From contig NZ_JAFBDW010000001.1 of assembly GCF_016908415.1 (NCBI RefSeq), forward strand, positions 372,001-436,000: DNA of 64,000 nt. Reading direction: 5' to 3'. Below the pieces are notes generated by a model, which was not told where the DNA came from, did no database searches, and saw only the letters and a list, made by a program, of their open reading frames with translations. The stretch's first letter is position 1; every line of letters begins with the position of its first letter. The stretch comes from Caldicoprobacter guelmensis. Its GTDB lineage: Bacteria > Bacillota > Clostridia > Caldicoprobacterales > Caldicoprobacteraceae. Shown piece after piece: positions 27,875-37,030 of the stretch. Both the position numbers and the translations under genes were made by a program.

Positions 27875-29155
27875 TTATAGGCAGGGACGTATATATGGCT
27901 TATTAATTTCCCACAATTCATCCAGTATTTTATAAGCCGCATCTATGCTGTTAACCACAGGGTCTACAAGCAGAGCCTGCAAAGCTATTTCTTTTGAAGC
28001 CTTTACGGCTGCCTCTACCGCTAATTGTTGAACAAACACCTGAGTTGATAGCAGAGCAGCAATAGCATTCGGTAACTCTCCTACAGATATAGGATGTATA
28101 CCGTGCGCATCCACTACAACAGGAACCTCTACAGCAGCATCATAGGGCAAGTTGGATATACTTCCTTTGTTGTAAACTATCCCCGATTCTATATAAGACT
28201 TTTTATTGTTTAGAATGCCTGTAATAACATGAACAACCCTTTCCCCAGAAGGCGTAAACCAATCTTGAATAGGCTTTATCCCTTCTATCCTTTCTTCTAT
28301 CTCTTTTCTCAGCGTAACCCTGTTCCTTTCGTCCCACTCGAAGTCATAACCCTCTTCTCCAGCTTCCCATCCATATGCCAAATACTCTCCTATATGATCA
28401 TCGCTGCACGACGGAAACAATCCGAATATTTCAAACAACTTTCTTGAAAATGGCATAAAATTTGGGTCATATGCCTTGTTCTTTTCTCTCAACAAAGGAT
28501 ACAAGTCCTCCCCTGTGGATTTATCCCTTATCTGAAGTAGCCACTGGAAGTGATTAAGCCCTGCACCTAATACATCAATGCTATCCTCGTCAACCCCCAT
28601 GATCCTTGCTACGGTATCCCTACCCATAAATATACCATGGCAGAGCCCCATGCATTTAATCTTAGTGTACTTGCTAAGCGCCAATATTATTCTGCTCTCG
28701 GGATTAGAAAAGTTAAGGAAATAAGCGTCAGGGCACAGCTCTTCCATATCCCTTGCTATATCGAAAATGACCGGCAGGGTGCGCATCGTAAAGAAAAGGC
28801 CTCCAGGCCCACCGTTTTCCCCTAGCGTATGCCTAATTCCGTACTTTTTGGGCACCTCAAAGTCGTATTTCCAAAGACGGCAGCGCTCTATGGCAATGGA
28901 GTTGATTACAAATTGTGCTCCATCAAGGGCCTCTCGCCTATTGGTAGTACAGGTGATTTTTATGCCTGCGCCTGATGCTTCATTCATCTTCAAAGCAAGC
29001 CTATACATCCTCATAAGGTTATCGTTATCGATGTCAACAAGGCACAGCTCACTTCCTCTTAGTTCATCAGTAGTGAATATATCCCTAAACACGCTCAGTC
29101 CAAATGACATGCTTCCTGCTCCAATGAACACAATTTTTGTCTTGTTCAACTTCAA
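27875..29155 (-). CDS. GH4-family NAD-dependent glycosidase
   Basis: 426 residues. The N-terminal Rossmann motif is KIVFIGAGSMSFG, and GENGGPGG, LNFSNPESRI and the metal-site loop GLCHGIFMG (about residue 170) are GH4 landmarks. These enzymes cleave glycosides by an oxidation-elimination route needing NAD+ and Mn2+. The four residues starting at the metal-binding Cys vary with substrate class; here they read C-H-G-I, placing it with the non-phosphorylated-substrate (alpha-glucosidase/galactosidase/uronidase) side, not the 6-phospho-glycosidases. The substrate is not assigned. The TTG at 29155 follows GGGGAGG closely; another TTG lies 6 bases on. Confidence 0.9.
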   Translation of the reverse strand: MKLNKTKIVFIGAGSMSFGLSVFRDIFTTDELRGSELCLVDIDNDNLMRMYRLALKMNEASGAGIKITCTTNRREALDGAQFVINSIAIERCRLWKYDFEVPKKYGIRHTLGENGGPGGLFFTMRTLPVIFDIARDMEELCPDAYFLNFSNPESRIILALSKYTKIKCMGLCHGIFMGRDTVARIMGVDEDSIDVLGAGLNHFQWLLQIRDKSTGEDLYPLLREKNKAYDPNFMPFSRKLFEIFGLFPSCSDDHIGEYLAYGWEAGEEGYDFEWDERNRVTLRKEIEERIEGIKPIQDWFTPSGERVVHVITGILNNKKSYIESGIVYNKGSISNLPYDAAVEVPVVVDAHGIHPISVGELPNAIAALLSTQVFVQQLAVEAAVKASKEIALQALLVDPVVNSIDAAYKILDELWEINKPYIRPCL

Positions 29156-29197
29156 TACCTCCCCTATGTATTTCTGGTTTTAATATTGTAGTAAATT

Positions 29198-30361
29198 TTA
29201 TATGGGGTTCCACTTTTCTACTAAAATTTCACAGCTACCTTTAAACATACTATAGTCACTTTCGTAATCACATTTTATTGGCGGCACCTCACTTCCTCTT
29301 ACAACTAACCTTTTCTCCACTTCTGCCTGAACAAAAGGCAAAAGCTTATCAAATATAGGAGTTATTACCCCACCTATATATACTACACTTGGATCAAACA
29401 TGTTAACAAGGATAGACACCAACTCACCCAATATAGTTCCATTTTCATTTATCACTTCCAAGGCTTTCTTTTCTTCGCTTAAAACACTGCTCACAAATTT
29501 ATTCCAACCTGCAGAAATATCTTTCAGCCCATCACGGCCATAGTATTTATATAGGAAACCTTTGATACTGAGGTCAGTTTCTACACAATTATAGCTTCCA
29601 CAGGACTCACATACCTTACGTAATCTTCCAATAGGTATATGTCCTATTTCAGCACCATAACCCCTGTGTCCTCTTAACAATACGCCATCAACGATAACGC
29701 CAAGACCTGTTCCTTCTCCAATATAAACATATACTATGTTTTTATCCAAACCTTCTTGAGCACTTACGGCTATAACGCTCAAGTTAGATTCGTTATCAAC
29801 ATAAGCAGGCATTCCATATAATTCGCTTATCATCCGCTTTAATGGTTGATTTTCAAACATAGGTACTGCACAACTAACCACAGTCTCCTTTTCGGTATCA
29901 AAAATACCTGAAATAGCAGCACCTACTCCTATTATATTGTCTGTTATAACTCCTAGTTTTCCAACGTAATATTTAAACTTTTCGTAGCTGTAGCTGATAA
30001 TTTCAGATGCATCTTTAAATATCAGTGCATATTCCTCATGTTTGAATACGATGTTATACCTTAAATCCATCAATGCCATCTTTAAGAAACCCTCAAGTTG
30101 AAGGTCCAAACACAGCACAAAAAAGCGGTCATAATTGAGCCTTATAAAGTGAGGGGTCCTTCCTACGCTATAGTTGTTGACATCTTTAACCTCATCTACC
30201 ACTCCCTTACTTTTTAAAGCATTGCATATGTTAGACACCGTCGAAAAACTAAGCCCTGTCCTTTGCGAAATATCCTTTTTTGTAAGGTCATCACTAAACC
30301 TTATACACTTGATCACATCTTTAACGTTTTTTTGTTTGATATCTATTATGTCATTTATCAT
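29198..30361 (-). CDS. ROK-family transcriptional regulator (NagC/XylR type)
   Basis: 387 residues. The N-terminal winged helix (DISQRTGLSFSTVSNICNAL, about 29-48) is followed by an actin-like ROK domain with the phosphate loop YIGEGTGLGVIVDGVLLRG (about 217-235) and the zinc site CESCGSYNCVET (about 254-265). It likely senses a sugar released or imported in this locus. It lies between the URO-D methyltransferase and GH4 genes, with 118 bases before it and 42 after it, so the downstream GH4-nagB pair may be controlled together with it. Confidence 0.92.
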   Translation of the reverse strand: MINDIIDIKQKNVKDVIKCIRFSDDLTKKDISQRTGLSFSTVSNICNALKSKGVVDEVKDVNNYSVGRTPHFIRLNYDRFFVLCLDLQLEGFLKMALMDLRYNIVFKHEEYALIFKDASEIISYSYEKFKYYVGKLGVITDNIIGVGAAISGIFDTEKETVVSCAVPMFENQPLKRMISELYGMPAYVDNESNLSVIAVSAQEGLDKNIVYVYIGEGTGLGVIVDGVLLRGHRGYGAEIGHIPIGRLRKVCESCGSYNCVETDLSIKGFLYKYYGRDGLKDISAGWNKFVSSVLSEEKKALEVINENGTILGELVSILVNMFDPSVVYIGGVITPIFDKLLPFVQAEVEKRLVVRGSEVPPIKCDYESDYSMFKGSCEILVEKWNPI

Positions 30362-30479
30362 CTTTCATCAGCACCCTTGTTTAAAAACTTATCTGTCATA
30401 AATTTTATTCTTTTACGCTTCCTAATACAATACCAGCAATAAAATATCTTTAGCAATCTCTTCCTCTTTCCCAATAGAC

Positions 30480-31625
30480 TCAATAATAACCCCATTCCTC
30501 ACACGCTTCATAAATAGCATTTACATTTTCAAGTGGAGTACCTGGAATCAAAGCGTTAGCATCTCTTAAAACAAACTTCTTTGTCCTTGGCATCACTGTT
30601 TGAAGTATTCTCCTTACCTCATTTTTAATGTCCTCAGGATTGCCGTTTTTCAGCAATACTACGCTGGGACCTCCCCATATTTCGGTATCGGGGTGTAGTT
30701 CATCGTACAAATGTTCAAAATCTATCGGATAGCCGGTATCAAACATCACTATGTCGCATTCCTTTTGCAGTATTGGGAAGAAACGCTGGGCATCGCCACA
30801 CAAATGAATGGAACGCCTGCCACCTTCTATTGTAAATTCATCATATATTCGTTTTATTTTTGGTAATACAAGTTGCTTAAATAAGGAAGGAGAAAGCAAA
30901 ACAATAGCATCATCAGCATAGCCAAAACTCTCACTTTTTATTTCTTCCCCAAGATACCTCCTTACTTCCTTCATCCTACTGATAATAGCCTCTGTCACAA
31001 AGTCTAAAAGAGCCTCTACATAATCTGGATCCTCGTAGATATCATTTATCAAATTAGTCATGCCTCTTATCCCACATGCAGTTGTAAATATCCCATCTGT
31101 TCCATAAAAATTATATGGCATAGAAACGTTCTTTACAGGTATATTCTTATATACAAAGGTTTTAGCCTTTTCAAGGAAGTATTCATAATACCTTAACACC
31201 TCTTCCCCAAAGCCATCAAAAGCCGAAGGTATACCCTTATCAAATATTTTCCGTTTATCATCATCACTCAAAAAAGGCCGCACGTGAGGCTCAATACCAG
31301 GCTCTACTTTACCCCCCAGCCAAGCCAATTCAGTAAAATTTTCAAAATCCACCCTGACAGACCAGCCTTCCTCCTCTGGATATCCCATTGGGCTATCAGA
31401 CATGATGTTAAGCCTAATCCATTCTTGAGCCTTCACTTGAGTCTCAAACATGACATCCGGCGAATTCACATAATCCCACAAAGTTATGCCTTCCTTGTTT
31501 AATTCTCTTTCAAAGATCCAATTTCGTGCATCAGCATAGATATACACTGGCACTTTAAATGGCTCTCCTTTATAATAGGCATTCCACACAGCTTTGGCTT
31601 TCTCATTGTGCTCCCTATAATCCAT
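30480..31625 (-). CDS. URO-D superfamily methyltransferase (MtbA/MtaA-like)
   Basis: 381 residues. The C-terminal half has the zinc-ligand pattern SIHLCGDAQRFF (H-x-C, about residue 266) seen in methylcobalamin:CoM/THF methyltransferases of the URO-D superfamily and absent from true uroporphyrinogen decarboxylases. It starts 12 bases after the MttB-like gene stop. Known MttB systems consist of MttB-type methyltransferase, corrinoid protein and URO-D-type second methyltransferase; here two of the three are adjacent and the corrinoid protein is not in the window. Substrate unknown. A GTAGGAGAG ribosome site is present. Confidence 0.8.
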   Translation of the reverse strand: MDYREHNEKAKAVWNAYYKGEPFKVPVYIYADARNWIFERELNKEGITLWDYVNSPDVMFETQVKAQEWIRLNIMSDSPMGYPEEEGWSVRVDFENFTELAWLGGKVEPGIEPHVRPFLSDDDKRKIFDKGIPSAFDGFGEEVLRYYEYFLEKAKTFVYKNIPVKNVSMPYNFYGTDGIFTTACGIRGMTNLINDIYEDPDYVEALLDFVTEAIISRMKEVRRYLGEEIKSESFGYADDAIVLLSPSLFKQLVLPKIKRIYDEFTIEGGRRSIHLCGDAQRFFPILQKECDIVMFDTGYPIDFEHLYDELHPDTEIWGGPSVVLLKNGNPEDIKNEVRRILQTVMPRTKKFVLRDANALIPGTPLENVNAIYEACEEWGYY

Positions 31626-31637
31626 AGCACTACTCTC

Positions 31638-33038
31638 CTACTTACATAGTTCTTTTTTTGCACGCTCTACTATATATTCAATTTCCTCATACTTTGAAGC
31701 TTCAATTACAGGCAAACGCTCTTTGTATCCAGCCGTAACCTCTTCAACAAACTCATGAGCTTTATCTAACAACGACTTGGAACCTTCCTTTACCCAACCG
31801 TCCCAGTTATTCCTATTAAAGAGCTTAGAAAACCAATAACTCTTTCTCATGTATTGCAACGTATGCTCTTCGCCCAAGAAATTGCCTCCAATTCCAACTC
31901 TCTCTATGAGGTCAGCAGCTATGGTATCATCGTTTACTTCAAATCCATCGATAACATAGTTATACGCATCAATCCACTCATTGTCTATAACCAACTGCTC
32001 AAAGCTGAACCCCTGATCTGCACCCGCAATGCCCTGCGCTCCTATCCCTATTGTACCCCCCATACAGCTCATTATTGCGCTCAATGCCTTTTCAAAACCT
32101 GCCTGAAAATCAGGCACTAAAGCATCTGTCAGTCCTGAATTACTGCCAGCCTTTATACCATAAAACTTAGCCAGCTGAGCGCTTGCAATGCCTAACAATG
32201 CCTGGTTAGGTGAACCAAACGAGCATATCATGGTTCTCAAGTCCATTGAATGTGTACCATGTCCATAAAAGCCGGGTATTTCTCTACTTAGAGCATACAC
32301 CATAAACATGCTGCCAAGCACTTCGGCATTCATCAAGGTAACAGTCCCTGCCAGAGTCACAGGACCAGTTGCCCCTCCCATGACCATCGGAGCAATAGCT
32401 AAGGGCTGCCCTTCTTTGACAAATATGAGAGCCATCTCTAAACTCTCTTTTCTAAATTGAAGCGGACTTACAGTTTCTAATAGATAACCCACCTTTCTAC
32501 CCATAACTTTTGCCATTTCAATAATGTATCTAGCCGACTCGGGAGACAGGATATAAGTACCACCGGGCTTGGTCGAATATTCATAAATCTTCTGATAAGA
32601 AACTACGTCTGTAATGGCGTGGTGTACATCCGACGGAATGGTGACAGCGTCACAGAAGGGTATATTTCTCAAATGTTCAACCAAAGCAATGCCTTTCATC
32701 ACGTCATCAAGCAGTCCATATCTTCTAGTTTTAGTTTTATAATCTATAACAAACACCTGTGTTGAAATAGAACCGGCTAACTTGGAAGGTATTTCCACAT
32801 TATCTTCGTCAGCGTATTTTTTTCTAATCATATCCAGCAAAGATTCCATTACTTTTGAGGGAATGCGTACAACACTTGATTGCCTATCCACTATTGCCCC
32901 CGCTTTTTCACACAGGTCAAGACACTCCTCATTGGGTACTCTAAGACCCACATTCTCTAATATTCTAAGTGTCCTATTGTGAATGAGCTCTATTTCCTCC
33001 GGTTTCAATATTGTTACTTCACACCTAATTCTTCCCAT
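31638..33038 (-). CDS. MttB superfamily (trimethylamine methyltransferase-like) protein, non-pyrrolysine
   Basis: 466 residues, full length for the family. It reads through without an in-frame amber codon, so it belongs to the non-pyrrolysine branch whose studied members demethylate quaternary amines such as glycine betaine and pass the methyl group to a corrinoid protein. Typical segments are IHNRTLRILENVGLRVPNEE (N-terminal), GGATGPVTLAGTVTLMNAEV (about 222-241) and NSGLTDALVPDFQAGFEKAL (about 301-320), the region where pyrrolysine occurs in TMA enzymes. It lies between a PfkB sugar kinase and the URO-D partner, an uncommon setting. RBS GAGGAGG. Confidence 0.88.
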   Translation of the reverse strand: MGRIRCEVTILKPEEIELIHNRTLRILENVGLRVPNEECLDLCEKAGAIVDRQSSVVRIPSKVMESLLDMIRKKYADEDNVEIPSKLAGSISTQVFVIDYKTKTRRYGLLDDVMKGIALVEHLRNIPFCDAVTIPSDVHHAITDVVSYQKIYEYSTKPGGTYILSPESARYIIEMAKVMGRKVGYLLETVSPLQFRKESLEMALIFVKEGQPLAIAPMVMGGATGPVTLAGTVTLMNAEVLGSMFMVYALSREIPGFYGHGTHSMDLRTMICSFGSPNQALLGIASAQLAKFYGIKAGSNSGLTDALVPDFQAGFEKALSAIMSCMGGTIGIGAQGIAGADQGFSFEQLVIDNEWIDAYNYVIDGFEVNDDTIAADLIERVGIGGNFLGEEHTLQYMRKSYWFSKLFNRNNWDGWVKEGSKSLLDKAHEFVEEVTAGYKERLPVIEASKYEEIEYIVERAKKELCK

Positions 33039-33063
33039 TATTTTTTCCTCCTCTTTTATAACT

Positions 33064-34170
33064 TTAATAATTATTCACCCATTGTTCTAAAAAAGAAATC
33101 AAATCTTTTAGAGATGGACTCCTACCTCTTTGCACATAGTAGCCAGCAACTGCATTTCCGAGTAACAACGAAGATATGATATCCATCTTTAAAAGTAAAC
33201 CCACACAAAAGCCGGCGTTAAAATTATCTCCACTCCCTGTAAGCAACAGAGGATGCTCAACAAATGCGCTCTTTACCTCATATACGCCATTTTCATCTGC
33301 CGCTACTGTGCCCTTAGCTGAATGCAGGATAAAAATATCTACATTAACGCGGGAGTAAACATCTTCCACAATTTTCCTCAATTCATGCCCCTCACTTGAG
33401 TTTCCACAAACAACATCCGCCAACGCCTTACCTTCATTTTCATTAACAGCTAAAATTGTAGACCTAACCATACTATAACTCTCAATTAGCTTTATTACAC
33501 GAATAACATCTTCTTTTGATTTGCCTGTAAAGTCGCACAAATCGAAATAAACCACTTGACTGCCTGCTGTATCTTTCAATATTTCATTCAGTACACCTTC
33601 CCATATATCGCTTGCTCCCCTCATTTCAGACCAATTAACTAGAGCTATAATATCGCTTTTCATAAAAAGCTCTTTCAATTGTTGTATTCCCATTTTATTT
33701 TTTAAGCTCATCCAGTTAATATCATCCAAAATTCCTGTTTCTCCAAACACTATTTTGCCATCATTAAATTCTAATGCTAAAGTATAGCCCGGTCTCCCTA
33801 TGGAATGGATTGTACAGTTGGATAACATTTCTGAAAAGACTTGTTCAATTGTTGGAATGCCGGCCGTGCAAATGCAATTTACTTTTACCCCCAGTTTTCC
33901 AAGTGCATTTGACAATATAGGAGCATTACCGCCTATTTTAGATACTCTCTCTACAATTTCTATGTTGCAATCTCCATTTTTTCTTTCCAATATGTAATTT
34001 ACAAATTCATATATAGTAGAAAAAAACACTTTTTCCCCCTCTTTACTGGTTTGTACAGCCTTAACAACTCTATCGATAAAACCATCAAAACCTACACTGA
34101 CATTATAATTGTGTAAACTCCATCCTCGTTGCTTAAGCGTTTCTATGACTTTGTAAAAGACTTGCTCCAC
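33064..34170 (-). CDS. PfkB-family carbohydrate kinase
   Basis: 368 residues. The catalytic base Asp is in LTGSGDNFNAGFCVG (about residue 318; anion hole G-S-G-D), and the N-terminal substrate loop VGFDGFIDR and GGNAPILSNALGKLGV (about 86-101) fit the ribokinase fold. It should phosphorylate a sugar or nucleoside in the cytosol; the substrate cannot be named. It starts with GTG after AAAGGGG and is the first gene of the minus cluster down to nagB, so it probably activates the sugar product of that pathway. Confidence 0.87.
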   Translation of the reverse strand: MEQVFYKVIETLKQRGWSLHNYNVSVGFDGFIDRVVKAVQTSKEGEKVFFSTIYEFVNYILERKNGDCNIEIVERVSKIGGNAPILSNALGKLGVKVNCICTAGIPTIEQVFSEMLSNCTIHSIGRPGYTLALEFNDGKIVFGETGILDDINWMSLKNKMGIQQLKELFMKSDIIALVNWSEMRGASDIWEGVLNEILKDTAGSQVVYFDLCDFTGKSKEDVIRVIKLIESYSMVRSTILAVNENEGKALADVVCGNSSEGHELRKIVEDVYSRVNVDIFILHSAKGTVAADENGVYEVKSAFVEHPLLLTGSGDNFNAGFCVGLLLKMDIISSLLLGNAVAGYYVQRGRSPSLKDLISFLEQWVNNY

Positions 34171-34493
34171 TTATAAACCCCTTTCGACTATGCTATTTTT
34201 CTATGTTGAAATTATCATTTAAATTATTATTTTAATTATTATAATGATTGTAAAAATTACATACACCCAACTACTTTTTAGTTTAGCAGCATTGTTAGCC
34301 TCTTTTCAACCTTATAAAGCAGCCAAAAACAAAAATTATAAACCAAAATTCAAATTCTATACGGAGATAAGCAATTATTTCTGCTTATATCTTGAAATTA
34401 CAAAACGTTTCGCTTACTATTACAAATAAAAATATAATTCTCTCATTTATCAGCCAATTCCTCACAATCCACTTTTGCCTTTGCCCAACATTA
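34171..34493. other. AT-rich intergenic region
   Basis: 323 bases, very AT-rich, containing alternating AATTATTATTTTAATTATT-like tracts at about 34217-34250 just upstream of the PfkB start. The promoter of the PfkB-to-nagB cluster must lie here but is not resolved. No RNA or protein feature was recognised. Confidence 0.5.
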
Positions 34494-35111
34494 CTAACAC
34501 AATAGTTTAACTCCATATTTTTCTAAGCTATCTATATAGTACCAATCCCTGTTAAAATACGTAACCAGCGTCAAACGTTCTCCCTTGATTCCAGTGGTGG
34601 ATTCTCTGTCCACTATGGCTATTCCTTCAGAATTATCCGGCTTTTTCAGCGCTATTGAATAATCCTCTTCACTGTACAGCGCCAGTTTCCTGTTTACCTT
34701 GATAAACGTCGTTTCGTCCATGTTTACATACATCTCAAATACTGCTAATCTCTGCTTTTGGACAAGCAGGCAGTAATACCCCTTTAGAGGGATGTTTATA
34801 AAGAATCCATCCTGGATCGACTGCCCCTCCACCTGGTTTGTAACCTTTATTCGCGTAATTATGTCCTGTACCTCTTCTGGCATTACCTTATCCTCTTTTA
34901 GCGTCCCATCTACTACCTCTCGACTACCAATAATTCGCTTCAATATCTTGTTTATCACTTTATTTAAAGCGTTTCTCTTTTCCTCTTTCAGCACTTTTAT
35001 GTCTTCCTCGGTAAGGTTGTTAAAAATTAATGATCGCGCTTCGAAATACTCTTCCATTGTCAGTCTGGGATACGAATACTTTATAATGAGTTCTACTTCC
35101 CTGTCAATCAT
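34494..35111 (-). CDS. Protein of unknown function
   Basis: 205 residues from the ATG at 35111, which has GGAGG 6 bases upstream; a longer frame to 35132 lacks one. No signal peptide or membrane segment. The first third is charged and helical (NLTEEDIKVLKEEKRNALNK), the rest looks beta-rich with many aromatic residues (GYYCLLVQKQRLAVFEMYV). No family was recognised and no known motif is visible. It is monocistronic, 271 bases from the divergent receiver gene. Codon use looks like its neighbours, so it is probably a real gene. Confidence 0.6.
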   Translation of the reverse strand: MIDREVELIIKYSYPRLTMEEYFEARSLIFNNLTEEDIKVLKEEKRNALNKVINKILKRIIGSREVVDGTLKEDKVMPEEVQDIITRIKVTNQVEGQSIQDGFFINIPLKGYYCLLVQKQRLAVFEMYVNMDETTFIKVNRKLALYSEEDYSIALKKPDNSEGIAIVDRESTTGIKGERLTLVTYFNRDWYYIDSLEKYGVKLLC

Positions 35112-35382
35112 AACCTTCCTCCTTAGTTTCACTAGATTTCCATCTCATTTATTATAGCTTTATTTTTTACAAGCTACAATCTTCTCGTGTTACTACCCAC
35201 AGCCTTTTACCCTGTTCGGTCCACGTAATTTTCATAGCTAATATGATACCATTAAACCACATTAAAAGCAAATAAAACCCGCATTAATCTACTTGCTTGC
35301 TAACTAAAATAACAAATCGGATTTTCAACTCAATATATTAATGCTATAATTGGACTGGTACAATCACTAAACGACGGAAAGG

Positions 35383-35790
35383 ATGAAGGCTATGGTGTTG
35401 CGCGTTATGATGGTGGACAGCAGCTATGAAGCAAGGCGAGATATCGACAGCAAAATAAAATGGGTGGAAAATGACTTTGAGCTGGTAGGCGAAGCCAATA
35501 ACGGCGAAGAGGCATTGGCTCTACTGCCGCATGTATCACCCCATGTAATATTTACCGAAATACGCATGCCCAAGATGGATGGCATAACCTTTATAGAAAC
35601 GGCAAAAAAAAGATGGCCCGATATAAAATACGTGATCGTAAGCAACTATGACAACTTCGAGTATCTCCGTCAGGCCATGAGAGTAGGCGCCTATGATTAT
35701 ATCCTTAAACCGGTCAAGGTGGAGGAAATAAATCAGGTACTGTTGCGTGCCAAATTCGAAATTGAGACAGGGATACGCAAATTTTTTTAG
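35383..35790 (+). CDS. Stand-alone receiver domain with Glu at the phosphorylation site
   Basis: 135 residues, a single CheY-like receiver without output domain, closest in style to YesN-type receivers. The phospho-acceptor Asp of the usual T-D-I-R-M-P motif is Glu59 here (FTEIRMPKMDG), and the usual acidic pair is reduced to one Asp (VDSS, Asp12). The switch Ser (IVSNYD) and Lys (ILKPV) remain. It therefore probably cannot be phosphorylated normally and may act as a permanently 'on' or a scaffold receiver. The start may be ATG 35383 or ATG 35392, with GGAAAGG 9 bases before the latter. No kinase gene is nearby; a terminator follows directly. Confidence 0.82.
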   Translation: MKAMVLRVMMVDSSYEARRDIDSKIKWVENDFELVGEANNGEEALALLPHVSPHVIFTEIRMPKMDGITFIETAKKRWPDIKYVIVSNYDNFEYLRQAMRVGAYDYILKPVKVEEINQVLLRAKFEIETGIRKFF

Positions 35791-35792
35791 CA

Positions 35793-35820
35793 AAAGCCAC
35801 CTTTCATATAAGGTGGCTTT
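35793..35820. terminator. Terminator between the receiver gene and cdaR
   Basis: Perfect 11-bp stem, AAAGCCACCTT (35793-35803) with AAGGTGGCTTT (35810-35820), loop TCATAT. It overlaps the cdaR stop codon and serves both convergent genes. Confidence 0.88.
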
Positions 35821-37030
35821 ATTTCACATTAACTGTTACCTCCGCAGGCCTAACCTCTACCAAATGAGTCCCTGAAGGTATATCCACCATTACTTTTAGC
35901 CTGTGCTCTCCTCTAGATATATTAGCAAGGTCTACATAAGCCCTTACACTGTTTTCATCGACGCTGTTTATTACAGTCGCTGGTCCGCTAATGACTATTT
36001 CAGCACTTGTAGGCTCCAGTTCAACCTCACTCCCTTCTGGCGTATTTATTATTTGAATATTATCAACAGTTAAACTTCGCTGGATGTCTTTCTCCCTAAT
36101 TCGCACTATGACCTCCACTTCGTTTGGATTGGAAGGCGCTATAGTAATACCCTCGTACTTTTGAAGCTTTAAAGTCTGCTTTACATCAGCAGTAGCTCCT
36201 TCTATATCTAAAACTTGGGTGCTTATAGAATCTATTTTATCGAGAATAGATTTTTCTCCGCTCACAGTTACCTCTTGAGGATAAACCTCTACACTTACTA
36301 TTTCATAATTATCATTAGGAACACCAGCAATATTCGGCTTTATTGGTAAAACTTTAGTGGGATAGACTGGCACTACCACTGTTACGTATCTGGGATTAAT
36401 ATTAATGTATTTTGACTCGATGGTTCGACCTTCCTCATCCATTAACAAAACTGGCAGCGAGTATTCAACAGTAGAAGATACTTCTGAAAGTTTCAAGGAT
36501 ACCATTGCCCTGTAAATACGTTTGATAAGGCTCTCAGGCCCCGTTACCTTCACGGTATTTGTAGGCTTCATGCTGTGAGAAAAAGCTAGATACCCTTTAG
36601 CCTCTTTTATATCAATATCAGTCGTAATGACGACGTCTTTGTAAACCAGATAGTCAGCCTTAACAATGACATCAGGCTTTCGCCTCAAGGTAACACCTGA
36701 GGGAAGCCCCTTTATATCTATAAGTAATCTATACTCTCCTGGTTCGTTAACCTCAGACAAATCCAAAACACCTTGTAGCTGTTCGGCGTTTATCCTCTCT
36801 AAATCCCGTACCCTTCCTCTTACTGAAATATTCACTCCGCTTGGTATATCATATACCAGGGTAAGCCCTTTTTCTTTAAACTTGTCCTCGTTTACTATTT
36901 TAACTGGAACACTGTCATAGTTTCTAGTAACTTCAGGGTTCTGTTCCCTTATAGCTATAAGCCACAATATAATGGCTATGATAACCGAGATCAGTTTCAA
37001 AGCAAAATTCTTGCCAAGTTTGCTATGCAT
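35819..37030 (-). CDS. cdaR: CdaR, YbbR-domain regulator of the diadenylate cyclase
   Basis: 403 residues. One N-terminal membrane helix (ALKLISVIIAIILWLIAIRE) anchors four extracytoplasmic YbbR repeats (about 30-400; e.g. YEIVSVEVYPQEVTVSGEKS). CdaR partners CdaA and modulates c-di-AMP synthesis at the membrane. The ATG overlaps the cdaA end by 8 bases. In most Firmicutes glmM follows; here the operon ends at a terminator instead. Confidence 0.94.
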   Translation of the reverse strand: MHSKLGKNFALKLISVIIAIILWLIAIREQNPEVTRNYDSVPVKIVNEDKFKEKGLTLVYDIPSGVNISVRGRVRDLERINAEQLQGVLDLSEVNEPGEYRLLIDIKGLPSGVTLRRKPDVIVKADYLVYKDVVITTDIDIKEAKGYLAFSHSMKPTNTVKVTGPESLIKRIYRAMVSLKLSEVSSTVEYSLPVLLMDEEGRTIESKYININPRYVTVVVPVYPTKVLPIKPNIAGVPNDNYEIVSVEVYPQEVTVSGEKSILDKIDSISTQVLDIEGATADVKQTLKLQKYEGITIAPSNPNEVEVIVRIREKDIQRSLTVDNIQIINTPEGSEVELEPTSAEIVISGPATVINSVDENSVRAYVDLANISRGEHRLKVMVDIPSGTHLVEVRPAEVTVNVK

